A DNA stretch of 64,000 bases from Takakia lepidozioides. Lineage: Eukaryota; Streptophyta; Takakiopsida; Takakiales; Takakiaceae. Position 1 is the first letter of the stretch; each line of letters opens with the position of its first letter. The stretch covers positions 4,774,001-4,838,000 of the forward strand of contig CM060733.1 of NCBI GenBank assembly GCA_030704615.1, in the 5' to 3' direction. This document shows positions 24,001-36,328 of this stretch, one piece after another. The position numbers and the translations under genes are program-made. Under the pieces are notes generated by a model that was given only the letters and a program-made list of their open reading frames with translations, did not search any database and was not told where the DNA came from.

Positions 24001-27000
24001 ATTTAAAAAGAGCAAATACTTTGGATCAGTGTGTGGACATTGATCTGGTGGTGGTCATTTCGTGATGCACTTTCTGGAATCTTATGTTGATCATATGTCC
24101 GCTTCACAGGAGGATTTGAGCAAAGAGCGGTTGAAAGTAGCTGCATTCTGGGATAAGGTACATTTCCAACTATGTAAATCCCTGCACTGTTTGGTAAGGA
24201 GGGCTTTCATCCCCAGCATACTAGACATAGATCTGTGCCTTCCTAGATACCAAAAAACCATCCATTGTTGCTAGTGATTTTCACAGCCTTTGTGCACCTC
24301 TGTACTCTCCCTCTCTTGCATACTCTCTATTTCATCCCCAGCTTGCTAGACATAGATTGGTGACGTCTTCCTACCTGAAAGACACCCATTGTTTCAAGTG
24401 CTTTCCTTTCCTCTCTCTTTCATGCCTTTGGCTATTTTCTTTTCATTTAGACTAGAATATAGTCGCAGCCATTTTGTAAGCTGAAGAAGATGTTGTGAAC
24501 AGTTTTTTCCTTGATGTGTTGCAGTTGACTCCAGAAGAAGCCAAACATATTGTGTCTTCGAAGAACTTTGAATTAGAGGTATGCTAGCCTGCAATTATCA
24601 TTTCTGATTTGGTTTAGTTGTTTGGATGTCTGACAAATGCGCAACTTTCTTTGTCAAGGCCCTCCCTAATAATTTGTTGTTGAACCCAGAAAGATGTAAA
24701 CACCAAGGTGAGTGAAAGCTAAAACTGTCATTGACTACATTCACTTGAACTTGATTTCAAGACTGGCAAAGGCATCAAGAGAAATGTGAGAATTTAAGGT
24801 TGCTATCCATGAAGCTCTTTCAGAGCCAATTTGTTCGTGGCATTTTAGGTCTGACAAAGGAACTGATACTGATATGAGAAGTGGTTCTTTCACTTTATGT
24901 AGCTGAACAAGTTAACTGGTGCATAGCTGTTCTTCAGAGATTGTGCCAGTTTATCAACTACAGAGGATATTCAGAAAGTACTGCAGCAGGTGACATTTTG
25001 ATCACTACCTTTGCAGGAGCTCTCTGGAGAATCAGCTGTGAGAACCTTGTCTGCTTTCATGGGCCAGGCCAGCTCAAATTCTCTGCCAACTGCATATATC
25101 AAAGCCGGGCAAGATCTGCTTGTAAGTGAACTAAAACCCTGTGGGGTGTAGTTTAGAGCATTTAACCCTTTATTGGATGGTTTGATTAGAAAGTCTTGAA
25201 GGAGTTTGTGCAGGGTTTAGACTTCTTAGGTATGCAAAAACCCTCTGTCGATTCTTCTTTGTGGCTCAGCGTGAGAGGGTTTACATCACATTTACATCAT
25301 TTGATGTGGGAAGTCTTTTCTTTTTCTTGCAGAAGTACCAAGAGAGAATAGGAGACCGTAGGACATGAGATAGAGAATGGGAAGGAAAAAAGGTAGGGTG
25401 GATTTTGTGAGTCTTCTTGGTTGAGCAGCCATTAAAGTACCCCACAATTGTGCGACGCAAATGTTTGTTTATGGGATTTTGCAGGACATTGTTGACAATA
25501 GAGGAGGGATGGTCTCTCTGCCTTCCGACCAATTGCTCAGTGTGCTGGATGAGGCGAGTGAGAAAACCTTTCTGTGTGGAGGAACATCTCTTGCAGTACA
25601 AAAGTATGTGTATCAAGGAGATGCAGGCAAAACTGGTCTTGAAGAGAAGAACTTGGTCGCCTCTCTGGGTTTTCTCGTTGAGCAAACTCTGGTAAGCTTT
25701 TCCAAATCTGAGTATGCTAGTAGGATGCACTCTGCTGAAGTTAATGGAAAGAGCAAACAAGTACTTGATGAGGTTTGGATGCTTGATATAGAAGATGTAA
25801 ATGTTCAATCAGCTCGGTGCCTGGCTTGCTGATTGTGTAGTATGGGGTTGGTTTGATAGGTGAAGGCTTGGATGGCTGATAAGGACGCCGAAGCTTTGCG
25901 GTGTCATCAAGCACTCGTGAAAGAAGAAGAGGCTGCACAAATAAAGTAAGGGACACACCAGGATTTGACCAAGTGTTTTGCACTGTGAAGCTGCTCTATT
26001 CTTGTGAAGTGCCATTTAATTTGGGATTGGCTCACTTCTTTTATGTTGTTTACACGCAGACGAGAGAAGCAGTTGTTTAAGAAGAAAAAGAAGAAATCAA
26101 GGCAAAAGGGATTAAAGGAGCGCAAGGGGAGTTCTTCCCAATTGGCTCTGCAAGAGCTGGAAAATGAGTCTGTAGACGAGGAAGGTCCTTCTCCAGAAAT
26201 TGTTGATGAAGATAATTCTCCTACTGCTAGTTCTGCATCTCTTGGTTCGTCCGCGCATGATCCTCATCTGCCAGAACCCCTGGAAATAGAGATAGGTGAA
26301 CAGGTTGGGCAGGTGGAGGGGATAGATGAGGTGATTGCAGAGGAGGGAGATCATGTGCTCTTATCTTCCACATCAAAGGCCAAAGAAGAAGCCGAGTCTC
26401 CAGATTCTGAGAAAGTGCTACATTCAGGTGATCAACAGGCACATAGTCACCAGAATGATGCTGAGACAGGTTTGCGAACACTTTGTATAGAAAGCTTGCC
26501 TCCCAAGCCAGAGAATGAGGAGGAAGAGAGAGTGGAACAGAGTGCACATGAATTTGTCTCAAATGATGAAGAGGAGGCTGAAGTCTCTCAGGCCTCAGAC
26601 CAAGACCAGACTGGTAATGATACTGGTTCCAGTGGTCACAAGGGTGAGCAGGAAATTTCAAGTTTAGAGTCTAGGAGACGGGAAACTGAGCGCAAGAGTG
26701 GAAAAGGAATGAAGGAGAGAACAAGGGTCGACTACGTGGAGTCCTCCATTTTTCAAAGGCCTGGAAGGGATTCCAGAGGCATTGAGTCTAGGTTTTCGGA
26801 AGCCTCTCAGCAATTTGGCTTTAAGCCATCACGAAAGTCCACAAGCATCCCATCATATGCACCAAAAGTTGATACTGGGATGAACCTTGTGTCTGGCTTT
26901 TCCACATCACAGCATTATCGAAGTAAGCCTGTAGGGATGAGTAGACCTGCTCCTTTGGCAGGCGGTACACATGTTGTTTGGACCAGAAAACAGCCAGCTG

Positions 27001-29386
27001 CTGCAGCAGACCCTGCCAAGGATAGAAAGGATGATGAGAGTCTCAAGACAGACCTTGCTGCAATCAAGAGTAGTGTTTGGGAGGCCAAAGAGCCTCCAGC
27101 TGCAGCCTCACTTGTAACCCAAGATGCAGATGTAGACTCAGTACCTAGCATCGGTAAGGCAGACAAAGAGGAGAAGAGAGATGCTGTTGTTGTTCCAGTA
27201 TCTCCTGGAGTAGTACTTGGAGGTGTTTGCAACTTGGCCACCTTACCTTCAAGCTCATTTAGATTGGATGTTAATCCAGATGACTGGCCCCGTCTCCCAC
27301 AGAGGTCTGGCATGAATTCCCTCTATGGTCCTAAGTCTATGATTTCATCAGTTTTGGTTGCTACCACAGCTGACCGAGATGCCTCAAACCAAATGGCTCT
27401 TGTTGGACCTTCACCAGGTGTCCCAGGCAAAGCAAATGATGCAACCTCCGTTGCTGGCCCTGGGGAGGATATGAGGTTGGAAGGAGGAAGCCTAGGCATA
27501 TGTCCACCCTCTGCAGTGGAAATATTAGAGCAAGAGCAGGCTGAAGGGGTTTGTTCGAGTCGGGAAGTTCTGGTTGGGTCTTTAAGTGTGCCTCTTGGTA
27601 GATTTGCTATGCAACCTAGGATTGGATTGCCAACTAGTATGGCAAGGTCTCCCCTTCCATTTGTGCAACTTGGCAATCCTTCCTACACAGCTGTACTTGC
27701 AGCGCCTGTTACTGAGAAGCATGGCATGTTGGCAAATGCATCAGATGGTGTGGAACAGCAAGTACATGAGAGCACTGGTGGTTTGGAAGCTGCAGAGATA
27801 TGGGACAAGCAGCCAAAAGAAGCATTTACAGGCCAGCCTAGAGGATCTGCACCTAGACCTCACCCTCTTTTGAGTCTTGGCTCCAAGCATCTCAAATCTG
27901 GCATGGCTGGGGAACGAGGACTGCTAAAACAGGGATCCTGGCCAAGTAGTGCTAGATACTCACCTGCGAAAGTGTGGCGACCTGTTCGCTCCACCGGAGA
28001 GCCTTCAGACCTGTTCTTAGTAGGGGTACCTAGCAATGAAAGTGGTCTTACTGGGGGTGAGGGCAGAGGGGCAGAGGAGGCTGCCAGTACAGGGCTGGCA
28101 GTTGTTAGTGTTAGGAGTCTAAGATTAGTTGCTGAGAGAGGTGATATTGTGCAGCTTGGAGAGTCAGAGAGTAGTTGTCCACGAGCTTGTACCAGTGGGG
28201 ACACAGGGGGTGTTGGGCTTAACCAAGATTGGCGTTCTAGCTCTGTGGAGCAGGAGGCGGCTCATAATGGTCAGGATGCCTTTTATACGGAAGGTAATGT
28301 AGTGGCCTCTAGTGGTGCAGCTTCTGACTGTAAAGACACGGATGGGCATGTGCCAAATGCTTCAGATGAGGACGACATGAAAATCACTGACACAAGTCAG
28401 GGGTACGTGGGAAACGAATTTGGAAAGGCAGTGGTGGAGTTAGCCTCAGGCCTTGCAGTTTGGGCTGCAGATGCACGTGAGTGGCATCGCAAAAGTAAGT
28501 GGTCAATCTTCACCTACAATGATGAGCCCTATAAAGTTTGCAAACTGATTGTAGTCAAGAACAGGTCAATGTTCTGCTAACGCCAACAGTATGACTGATG
28601 CATTGCTGATGTGTAGGATTGGTCACAGGTTAGTGGCAGTAGTTTGGAATACTTGCAATTCACCCGTGGGAGCAAATTCTATTGCACATGGGTGAAAACC
28701 AGACTCCAGCAATGATGTCAGCTTGTATGCCGCCAGGATGAGCATGGTGCACCCGTTACAAATGACCATTCTGCTTATGAAGTTCTGTTTTATAATTGCG
28801 TGCAGGATGGGAGGAAGCGATGGCAGACCAGGACATAGTGTATTATGCAGGAAATGAGGAGGGTCCCGAAGTGGAGTCTGCAAGATGGAACGAGTTTTTG
28901 GCAAGTCAAGCATCTGTAGGTTCAGTGCCGACCCATGAGGCCACTAGTCAAGCCCAGCATGGGACTGCAATGTTAAGTAGGATTTTCAGTGATTCAGAGC
29001 AAACTGAGGTTGGGGTTGGAAGACCTCAGGGTGGCTCCATGGATGAATTAAGGCTAGATGCTCCTGACAGTGGGCATGAGAGTAGTGGGGGCATGCAAGC
29101 ACTGTCCAGTGAGGAGGACACTTTTCGGGACACGTCACCCTCACCTCTTAGTGAGAGCGAGCACTACCTCAGTGGGGGCGAGACAGGACGGAGCTACACA
29201 CCAGCTGCCGGGTCTGTAAGCAGGACGCATGGGTGGGAGAGGCGTGGGGACAATAGCATGCGTGTTGGGCCCAGGGCTGGCAGCAGCAATAGTCGGCAGG
29301 AACGTTGGCAACATAACTCCAGGGAAAGGCTTCCTGAGCAACGTTATATGCCCAGGCAGCGGGGTCCTGCAGAGAAAAACTGCTGA
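21078..29386 (+). CDS. Large C2H2 zinc-finger protein, plant NST1-like type
   Basis: Exons: 21078-21931, 22174-23252, 23696 (or 23693)-23865, 24110-24157, 24525-24578, 25017-25121, 25485-25691, 25860-25945, 26060-28494 and 28806-29386. All splice phases agree and the sum is 1872-1873 codons. The centre has one C2H2 finger (KCDKCSREFC, then HRRHSRMHRR). After it come blocks I recognise from a conserved plant family: AAFWDKLTPEEAK, AYIKAGQDLL, LDEASEKTFLCGG, KYVYQGDAGKTGLEEKNLVA, and VKAWMADKDAEALRCHQ leading into a Glu/Lys-rich stretch. The long flanks are acidic, Ser/Gly-rich and probably disordered. A Lys-rich run at the start of exon 9 could be a nuclear signal. Plant relatives are often annotated as stress response protein NST1-like; their function is poorly known. 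The ATG at 21078 is the first in-frame one after a stop, but an upstream exon is possible. Confidence 0.8.
24203..24410. repeat. Imperfect direct duplication inside an intron
   Basis: A segment with TTTCATCCCCAGC, CTAGACATAGAT and CCATTGTT words occurs twice, near 24206 and 24330, about 125 bp apart, in the intron between exons 4 and 5 of the zinc-finger gene. Confidence 0.6.
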
Positions 29387-31675
29387 TCCAGCAATTTTTG
29401 CTAAGTTAGGTTTCGGGGGTTTTTTGTTGGCACCCGGTGAGGCTGTGATTTAGGGTCGGAAAATGGTGGGCAGGTGAGAGAATGAAAGTGAGAGTAAGCC
29501 CTGATTCTTTGTATGGGCATTGCCATTGCAATGGCCCATCTGATCTTCAACAACTTTACAAATTACAGTATATTGGTTCGAGTTTGTACTCCAGGTGGGT
29601 CAACCTCAAATTCATGCAATCATACCCTTTAAGGTTGACCTACTAAGAGGACCACTAGTTTGTAGCTCTTGGCTAACTCAAGCACCTTAGTGATGGGAGT
29701 GCCTTGGCAGGCTGCCTTCTGTCTCAGATGTTGATGAGTTCGGGGCTCCAAACGGTAGCCAAACAGTGGGCCAAAGATGTAGTGATGTTAGATTTTGCTT
29801 ATACTTTAGGCAGTGGCGGCTTGTACAAATATGAGAGCGGCAATAGTAGGTTCATTTTGTCATGTATTATGTATGAGGGCTTGTGCTCGTTGGTAACAGC
29901 AACAAGTTGGGTTTCATTGCTGTGGTGCAGTAACTTACATTTTCATCTTGATTATAAGAGGGATATGTTATAGAGGTGTACGGTCTTGAAAGAGTGAAAG
30001 CAAAAGTACCTGGTCTACTGTAAAGTGTGGTCTAGTGTAAAGTGTCGGCCATACCCCTTGTCACTGGACATGACATGTATCGAATGGCGTGAGCACAGCT
30101 CGAGCAGGGAAAAAAAAACCGTGTGAGCAGGATCCACTGTTAGGGGGGTGATAGGGTAATATGTATGCCAACTGAAATATGTATAATAGATGGATATAGG
30201 GTATTTTTGGGTTAATAGGGTCTACATTGTGTATAAATATAGCTTTAACCATACAGAAGGAGCTTGAAAGCGAGAAACCTAAATAATGATAATAATAATA
30301 ATAATAATAATCCAATTTCACTGACGAAACCAAAGTTTTGCTGGCGAAACCCATTTGTTTGGGTGGTTCTTGGGGATGTTTTTCATACCATGTTTACCAA
30401 ATACCACACTGTTTACGTTCACTGACCTTTGAGTTCTGGTAGATATATTTGTGGATGTTGTGCTAACGTGAGTTAAGCTTTGGACGATTAGTTTTGTAAG
30501 TTTTGTCACGTAAGCATAGTTTCCAGATAGTTTCGTATTTATTTTTCGCGTGAGCACATTTTAGTTTTGTTATCGCATATTCTCCGGATTCTTGGGGAAT
30601 ATGCGGAATACGCCTCTCTACTCACGCTAGCATGAGTGTGCTCACACGTTACCCAACCTCCACATATCTACAATTTGATTGGTGCCCTAATAATGTTGAA
30701 CTGGCCTCCTTTTGAAAGCCTTGAGAAGAATTTTGGATGTTCCCAAAGGCAGTAGTACAACACGCTCACGTCGAGCGTTTTGTTTCTTTTGAAAGAAATG
30801 TGTGTAGGATAAGTTGGCCTATGGCTGAACAGTCTATGACCAAACATCCATAAATTCCGTCAGTGCCTATGACCATGCGGTGGCTCCGAGACTGTCCATT
30901 ATTGCCACTTGGCAAACAATTATTTGATAGAACCCCAAAAAGTGTGATTAGTCAGGTGCACACAAGCATTTTGATTCGTTCGACTTTGAAACCCTATAAC
31001 TTTGTGAATAAATCGTGAAATCAAATAGTTCCAAGTGTGTGGGTTGTCCCATACGAGGGACACTTACAAATTTTATCGGGGGTAGAAACGACAATAATTC
31101 ACAGTTGGATTTTTCACCATCCTTATTTGAACGGGCATAGGCCAACATACCCTAGTGTGAGTGGCTTTTGGATACATGGTGGCAGATTTTATTGGCCCTA
31201 TGCAAAGGGTCCATGAGTATCACTAGGAAATTTTCACGGAATCATTCAGTGTTTGACAATGTAAATAAATTAAATATTTAGAATGAATGGATAAAATATG
31301 AATTAATAGAAGAATTTGGTACATGTTTGACACGTAGATAATTTATTGAGACACTTTGCTTTTTAGTGGCGATATCGAAGTAATGCACCTTGTCGCTTAG
31401 TGACCTAACATTGACAAATTTGGCACTCCTAATATTGACATATTTGCTTATCAAAACGTGTGTGCTACGAGCGGGAGCCGAAGGTAGGCTTTGTATGTAC
31501 TTCCATGCATTTGTTGGAACAATTAGGAAATGAGCAGTAGCTGAGCTCCTGTCATAGGTTCTGCAAACAACTTGTTGGCTTGGAGGATGACATGGCCGCA
31601 CTCTCTTACTTCAAGTTGAATAGCTCCTTGTTAAAAGTCCCCTCCTGCTAATCTGCTTGGTGATCATCTGCTGTC
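29387..31675. other. Intergenic region
   Basis: Apart from the zinc-finger gene's 3' flank and one microsatellite, I can assign nothing here. Confidence 0.4.
30284..30311. repeat. (AAT)n microsatellite
   Basis: About nine AAT/ATA trinucleotide units in an AT-rich setting. Confidence 0.85.
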
Positions 31676-32229
31676 GTGGATGTTACTTCCCCCACTCTTT
31701 GTTTCTTTCAAAAACTACAAGTCTGTAGGAAGCTTAGCCAAACCCTCTCCAGAGATCTGGCCTTTCAGCGAAAACAGAATGAAGCTCGTCTTACTAAGTG
31801 TATTTTGGTATGCCAGAAGAGGCTAGAAGCTGGTTTCCTAGATCCTTTTACGGAACATTCCTTGCATCAAGCGAAATGTAATCTTAGATCTCTTCTCAAG
31901 TTCAAATCTGAATCCATGCGCATCCATGCAGGGATTAGCTGGTCTCTTCACGGGAAAAAGATGGACAAATATTTTTTTGTCAAGGCAAAGCATAGAAGGG
32001 GTGGTCAAGCCATCCCCTCAATCCTATGCCAAGACGAATCTACGACTTCCTCCCCTAGGCTGATTGCCAAGGAAGCCTCTCGTTATTTCTCCTCTGTTTT
32101 TTTTGCTCTTCTCCTTAGGAGCTCCTGGATAGAGAATTAATCATAAATTGTGTCCCTTCTAAAGTTTCCAGAGCTGACGCTATCAGGCTTGATGCTAGGC
32201 TTACACACACAGAGCTCACCCGAGCAATG
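31676..32229 (+). mobile_element. LINE (non-LTR retrotransposon) fragment, endonuclease-RT linker
   Basis: The frame at 31676-32140 encodes the linker between endonuclease and reverse transcriptase of plant LINEs. A basic Leu-rich stretch leads to a KMDKYFFVKAKHRR segment, equivalent to the usual G-x-x-x-T-K-Y-F-F motif, and then a short block before the RT. Coding continues in another frame after about 32110, with SRADAIRLDARLTHTELTRA, the usual entry to the RT domain, so a frameshift is present. Similarity stops near 32229, where the reverse-oriented gypsy copy B begins. No RT catalytic motif, 5' end or poly-A tail is present. The simplest reading is that copy B cut the LINE, or that an internal rearrangement joined them. 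Confidence 0.7.
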
Positions 32230-34152
32230 GAACTTGCCGAACACCTGGCCGATATCCCCTCCACATATAGTGGCATACCTCAATGTGTCTCGGTGTTGGG
32301 CAATAGCAAAATTCTCAAAAGCCATAGCATGACTCTCTTGAACAACTCTACCCGTTGGGCACATGCTTGTGTCCACACATCCGGATCATCGAGGTTGAGG
32401 AATACTGCAGCCTCCCTGCGAATAAATGCAGGCAAATCCGGTTCTCGGCCAAAGAGAAGGAAATATGGTGAGAATGAGGCAAGTGATGCTTGCTTGCTAA
32501 ACCTGTAGCCCATGGCTAACCAAGGTACCTGAAGATGTCCCTTTTGCAAACCATACTTGCGCAAACCTCTTTTCACTGTCTGAACCACTCTCTCTATCAA
32601 GCCATCGGCCTCAGGATGGTCCCGAGAAGTGGTACGGTGGTCTATCAAGGCTTTATCACACAAAGCCTGAAACTCCCCCAAGAACTTTCTCCCTTGGTCC
32701 GTGAGTACCTCAGCTGGAGCACCGAATCGGCTAAGACACGATCCAGGAATGCATACGCAAGCCCCATCAGTAGCCTTGTCAGGCAATGGAACCAACTCAA
32801 TCCACTTGGAGAAGTGCTCCACCATCACTAACTCATATCTGTGGTGGCACATCGTCAGTGGCAACGGCCCTGCGAAGTCAAGACTTCACCTGTAGCCCAA
32901 TCCCATGATAGGTAAAGGATGCAACTGTGGTGTAGGGGCGTTGAATGAAGCACGTACCCTATCACACACCATGCACCTAGCCACAAACTGTTGCACCTCT
33001 GTGTGCATACCACGCCACCAATACTGCCCCTGTAGTAAACTATGAGTGCGTCGCATTCCAAAATGCCCCAACTCCTCATGGGCATGCCGCACTAACCGTG
33101 CACGTTGTGTTGGGTGAGGCACGATCCTCACCCGACCATCCTCCCACACTCGAAGCAGGTATATCCCCTCCCACTTGAAGCTTTTGGCTCGTTGCAGGAT
33201 CCGATCCATCTCCTTGACAATCACACTAGCTGTCATGTCTCCAGTGCGGAGGTAGTCCAACACAACCGGATCCTCATCTATATCTCTGGCACTACCTGGC
33301 TCATCACTAGCCTCGGGGTCCTCAGACACTCCGTCTACAGTCATCCCTGTTGTAGGTCCAACATGACCTCCCGATGTCAAGATACACAAAAAGACATATG
33401 TATGTCATCCCGACACCATCTCTTCGTCCGTCTCACCATGCCACCGAGCTCTAGTATCATCCTGCTGGCTCGTGCATGGATTGCGACTCAATCCATCCGC
33501 ATCCCTATTGACCAAACCCGGTCGATGCACAATTTGAACATGTCTCTCATGCTCCTCCACCGTAGCACGAGAGGCAAAACAATTCATGTAAGCCCTCAGG
33601 AACCGCCGTATACGTCGTCTCTCTCCTCCAGTGACAATGGGTCCAATGTCAGGCTCCCAATTGTCCTCCGTAACGCAACCTTAAGTCCAGCAAACTTAGA
33701 AGTAGGAGACGCGTCCCGTGGTTGTTATGCCGCAATCTCATGAGCAGTACTCCCTGCCTGCTTAGTCAATGACAATGCCCCATCATCTCATCATTGAGGA
33801 CCTCCTCGACCCGAGAAGAATCCCCAACCTCATCCATCACAGCCGCCTTGGCTGCCAACTCCCTCTAAACCTCGAGCATCTCCCACGTGTGCAATGGATG
33901 TTTACACCCCATAGTCCTCACCGGCTCGTCCCCACTCATTGACTGTACCGTCCCGGTAGGCAGAGAGACTGTAAAGGGAAGTGCACTCCGCATTCTACGT
34001 TGCTCAGCCTTAGCCAAGCTGATAATCCAGGTCAAGCAATTGAGATCCATCGCTTGCCCCAACACCTGACGACGTGATGCCTCAGAAAGAGGAGGCACAG
34101 CCGTGGTCCCAGTGGAAAAACCTATAGCCCGCTCTCGCTCGTCGGCATTAGA
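32205..34152 (-). mobile_element. Ty3/gypsy copy B, internally deleted, carrying methyltransferase C-terminus and integrase
   Basis: Minus-strand relative of copy A (42.8-50.3 kb). In its 5'-to-3' order it has the methyltransferase C-terminal block (near 34150-33950, with ERERAIGFSTGTTA and LGQAMDLNCL), a spacer, a scrap of reverse transcriptase (ATVEEHERH, near 33560), the RNase H end (VHRPGLVNRD), the integrase zinc-binding domain (33110-32920) and the integrase core (32860-32400). Two internal deletions relative to copy A remove about 0.57 kb (counterpart of 47.11-47.69 kb) and about 0.68 kb (47.72-48.40 kb), deleting almost all of RT and RNase H. An in-frame TAG lies at 33865-33867 where copy A has CAG. 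It keeps CMVCDRV in the zinc-binding domain where copy A has Tyr. No LTRs were seen. Confidence 0.88.
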
Positions 34153-34154
34153 GG

Positions 34155-35340
34155 GGGCGTACAAGGCGAAGGTGCTGAAGTTTCGTTTCGAAGGTGGATC
34201 CACAGTGGTATCCAAAATCTGTGTTCAACATGCTTACATACAACGGCAACTCGATTTGCCTCCAGATGCAGCTTTCAGCAGAGGCACTTGCAATTGTAAG
34301 TTGTCTAAGATCCTCATAAGTTCACTATCAAGTTCACATTGTATTGTGCACAGTGGAACAGCTATATGATGAGGGTGGGGTTTTATTGCAGACCTATACA
34401 TTTCCACCTTTGAAGATTGGATTGATCCGAAGAGTATAATGGACGTTCTGTATGTGGTACATGCCGAAGTAGGTGAGGCATGCCATGGAAATTGAACGCA
34501 CAAGGAGCTTCTGCGTGATCATGTGTACTTCTACAATGCATTTTACACCCCACGCAATGGTAGATCCGAGTTTGGAACAGTGCAGCCGATCCCTCTTCCT
34601 GGTTTTAGTGACCCAGCTTGGCCATTACCAGATATGGCGACCAGTGAGTCTTTCATACTTAAGTTGCGGTCTGATTTCTTATCCTCTGTGAAACCCAGAA
34701 CAGGAAGCAAATCAACCCACTTACAATGGTTTATGCCAATTGGAATAATGGTAGATCTATTTTCCGTGGCCAGCAGTATCTCTAAGAGCAATACCATGTT
34801 CACTTTCAAAGAACCATGTGAGAAGCTGTTGGAATCACTGATGGATAGTGGATGGGATACAAAAATCACCATTGGAGCAGATGTCATTAGATGTGTTGTT
34901 GATCGTTCAACACTGAAATTCAGATATCACATTGGCCCTTTATACGCCACATTTCAATTCAATCGGCAACGCATGATATCCAAAAACAAATGGGAGACGA
35001 TGGATCAGGTTCAGTCTGTGGAGATGGTCAGCTTATGTTGTGAATATGAAGCAAGACAACAAGAAATTGAGGTTGGGCGACAGTGGTCAATGTCAAGCAT
35101 TCGACATGAGATTGCGATTGCTTTTGGATCAGACATTCCTGAGGACTTCACGATCTTGGTGGATGAGGATGGGATCAAGTCCAAAAAGGTATGTGGAATT
35201 TGGTATGTGAAATCATGGTTATCCATTCACAGCTTCAAATGTTATGACAGCTTCTAACAAAATTACTTGTTTCTTGTTGACAGGTAAACATTAGAAATGA
35301 GAAGAAGTACACAGCTGCCGATGTGCTGCCTCCGAAATGA
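34155..35340 (+). CDS. Unrecognised multi-exon gene, 5' end possibly cut by copy B
   Basis: Consistent exons are: ?-34295, 34392-34468, 34505-35188 and 35284-35340 (TGA). Phases agree at each junction. The intron between 34469 and 34504 would be only 36 bases, which is unusually short and may instead hide a small lesion. The product has PIPLPGF and PAWPLPDM segments, then a C-terminal block of about 50 residues starting IRHEIAIAFG, with PEDFTILVDEDG and ending in ADVLPPK. That block has the look of a small ubiquitin-like fold, but I cannot name a family. The first exon runs up to the edge of copy B, so the true start is either lost or further upstream. Function unknown. Confidence 0.5.
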
Positions 35341-35439
35341 CTACGACTTGTGGCAAATTAATCCTGATGTGTAGCCTTAGAGTTAGGGTTAGTCCGTGGG
35401 CCACAAGATAATGGTGACATCTATAACATTTGGTGACAT

Positions 35440-35616
35440 TTAGTCTTGGAGTTAGGGCTGTGGAGCATTAGGATAACATTAGGTGACATTTTAGATGATA
35501 TTTTAACCTTTGTTATGTGAATAGTACGATGTTTGTTGGTTGAGAGTTAGGGCTATGGAGCATTAGGATAACATTATGTGACATTTTAACCTTTGTTATG
35601 TAAATAGTATGATGTT
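35440..35616. repeat. Direct tandem duplication, about 90 bp
   Basis: GAGTTAGGGCTGTGGAGCAT, GGATAACATTA and TTTTAACCTTTGTTATG words occur twice, starting near 35447 and 35542. The second copy lacks about 11 bases. Confidence 0.8.
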
Positions 35617-35906
35617 TTGAACCCTAGACCTTGTGGCTCAGTGGGACAACCATAGAGAAGGGGGTATGACCAAAAATATTACCTTTGTTGAGAGAATTAA
35701 TATTTAGAATTCGAACGCAGGACCTTGTGTTTGGTATAGCGTTGAGGGACGCCATGGTAACCAAGAATGTTGTGCCGATCCATTAACAACGTTAAGACTT
35801 TATCTGTACTTAACCAAATAAAATAAAATAAAAAGAGAAAAAAAAAATATTGATCTGGGAAAAGATTGATCTGTGCGGACTTTTAGAGAGGGAGAATGCG
35901 ATGACT

Positions 35907-35926
35907 CCCCCCCCCCCCCCCCCCCC
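35907..35926. repeat. Poly-C tract of 20 bases
   Basis: Uninterrupted run of 20 C residues between GATGACT and TGAGCAG. The exact length may be uncertain for technical reasons. Confidence 0.9.
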
Positions 35927-35943
35927 TGAGCAGCAAGTCCAGT

Positions 35944-36328
35944 AGTATGTCTATGGGGCAGAGGAAGTGGCGCATGCGGCAACGGCTGCAGCTTCAGGTT
36001 CATACTAGTTAGGCTCAGTTCTACGCATCAGGAGATGAAAGGTTCTTTCAGAGCGGAGGTTCTTTCGAGCGGTATTGTCCTCATCATGCTTGGCAGGGAT
36101 CCTGGAGCATGCCGGGCCAAGTTGGGTTCCTTGTAATCACCTTAGTATGTCTGTGGGGCAGAGGAAGTGGCGCATGCGGCAACGGCTGCAGCTTCAGGTT
36201 CATACTACTTAGGCTCAGTTCTGCGCATCAGGAGATGAAAGGTTCTTTCAGAGCGAAGGTTCTTTCGAGCGGTGTTGTCCTCATCATGCTTGGCAGGGAT
36301 CCTGGAGCATGTCGGGCCAAGTTGGATT
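35944..36328. repeat. Direct tandem duplication of 200 bp
   Basis: AGTATGTCTRTGGGGCAGAG starts at 35944 and 36144. The copies match nearly base for base through TCGGGCCAAGTTGG, with only a handful of substitutions, so the duplication is recent. No gene is evident in the unit. Confidence 0.92.

Noticed and set aside
26227-28204. Minus-strand open frames opposite the large zinc-finger exon
   Set aside because: They are rich in Pro, Ser and Leu and mirror the acidic, low-complexity plus-strand exon. No domain or splice support.
33105-33743. 212-residue plus-strand open frame
   Set aside because: Antisense to the integrase and RNase H end of copy B. No independent similarity.
35628-35760. SINE-like tRNA remnant (GTGGCTCAGTGGGACAACC then TTCGAACG)
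   Set aside because: The A-box-like part is fair but the B box is poor, and spacing is too long to be sure.
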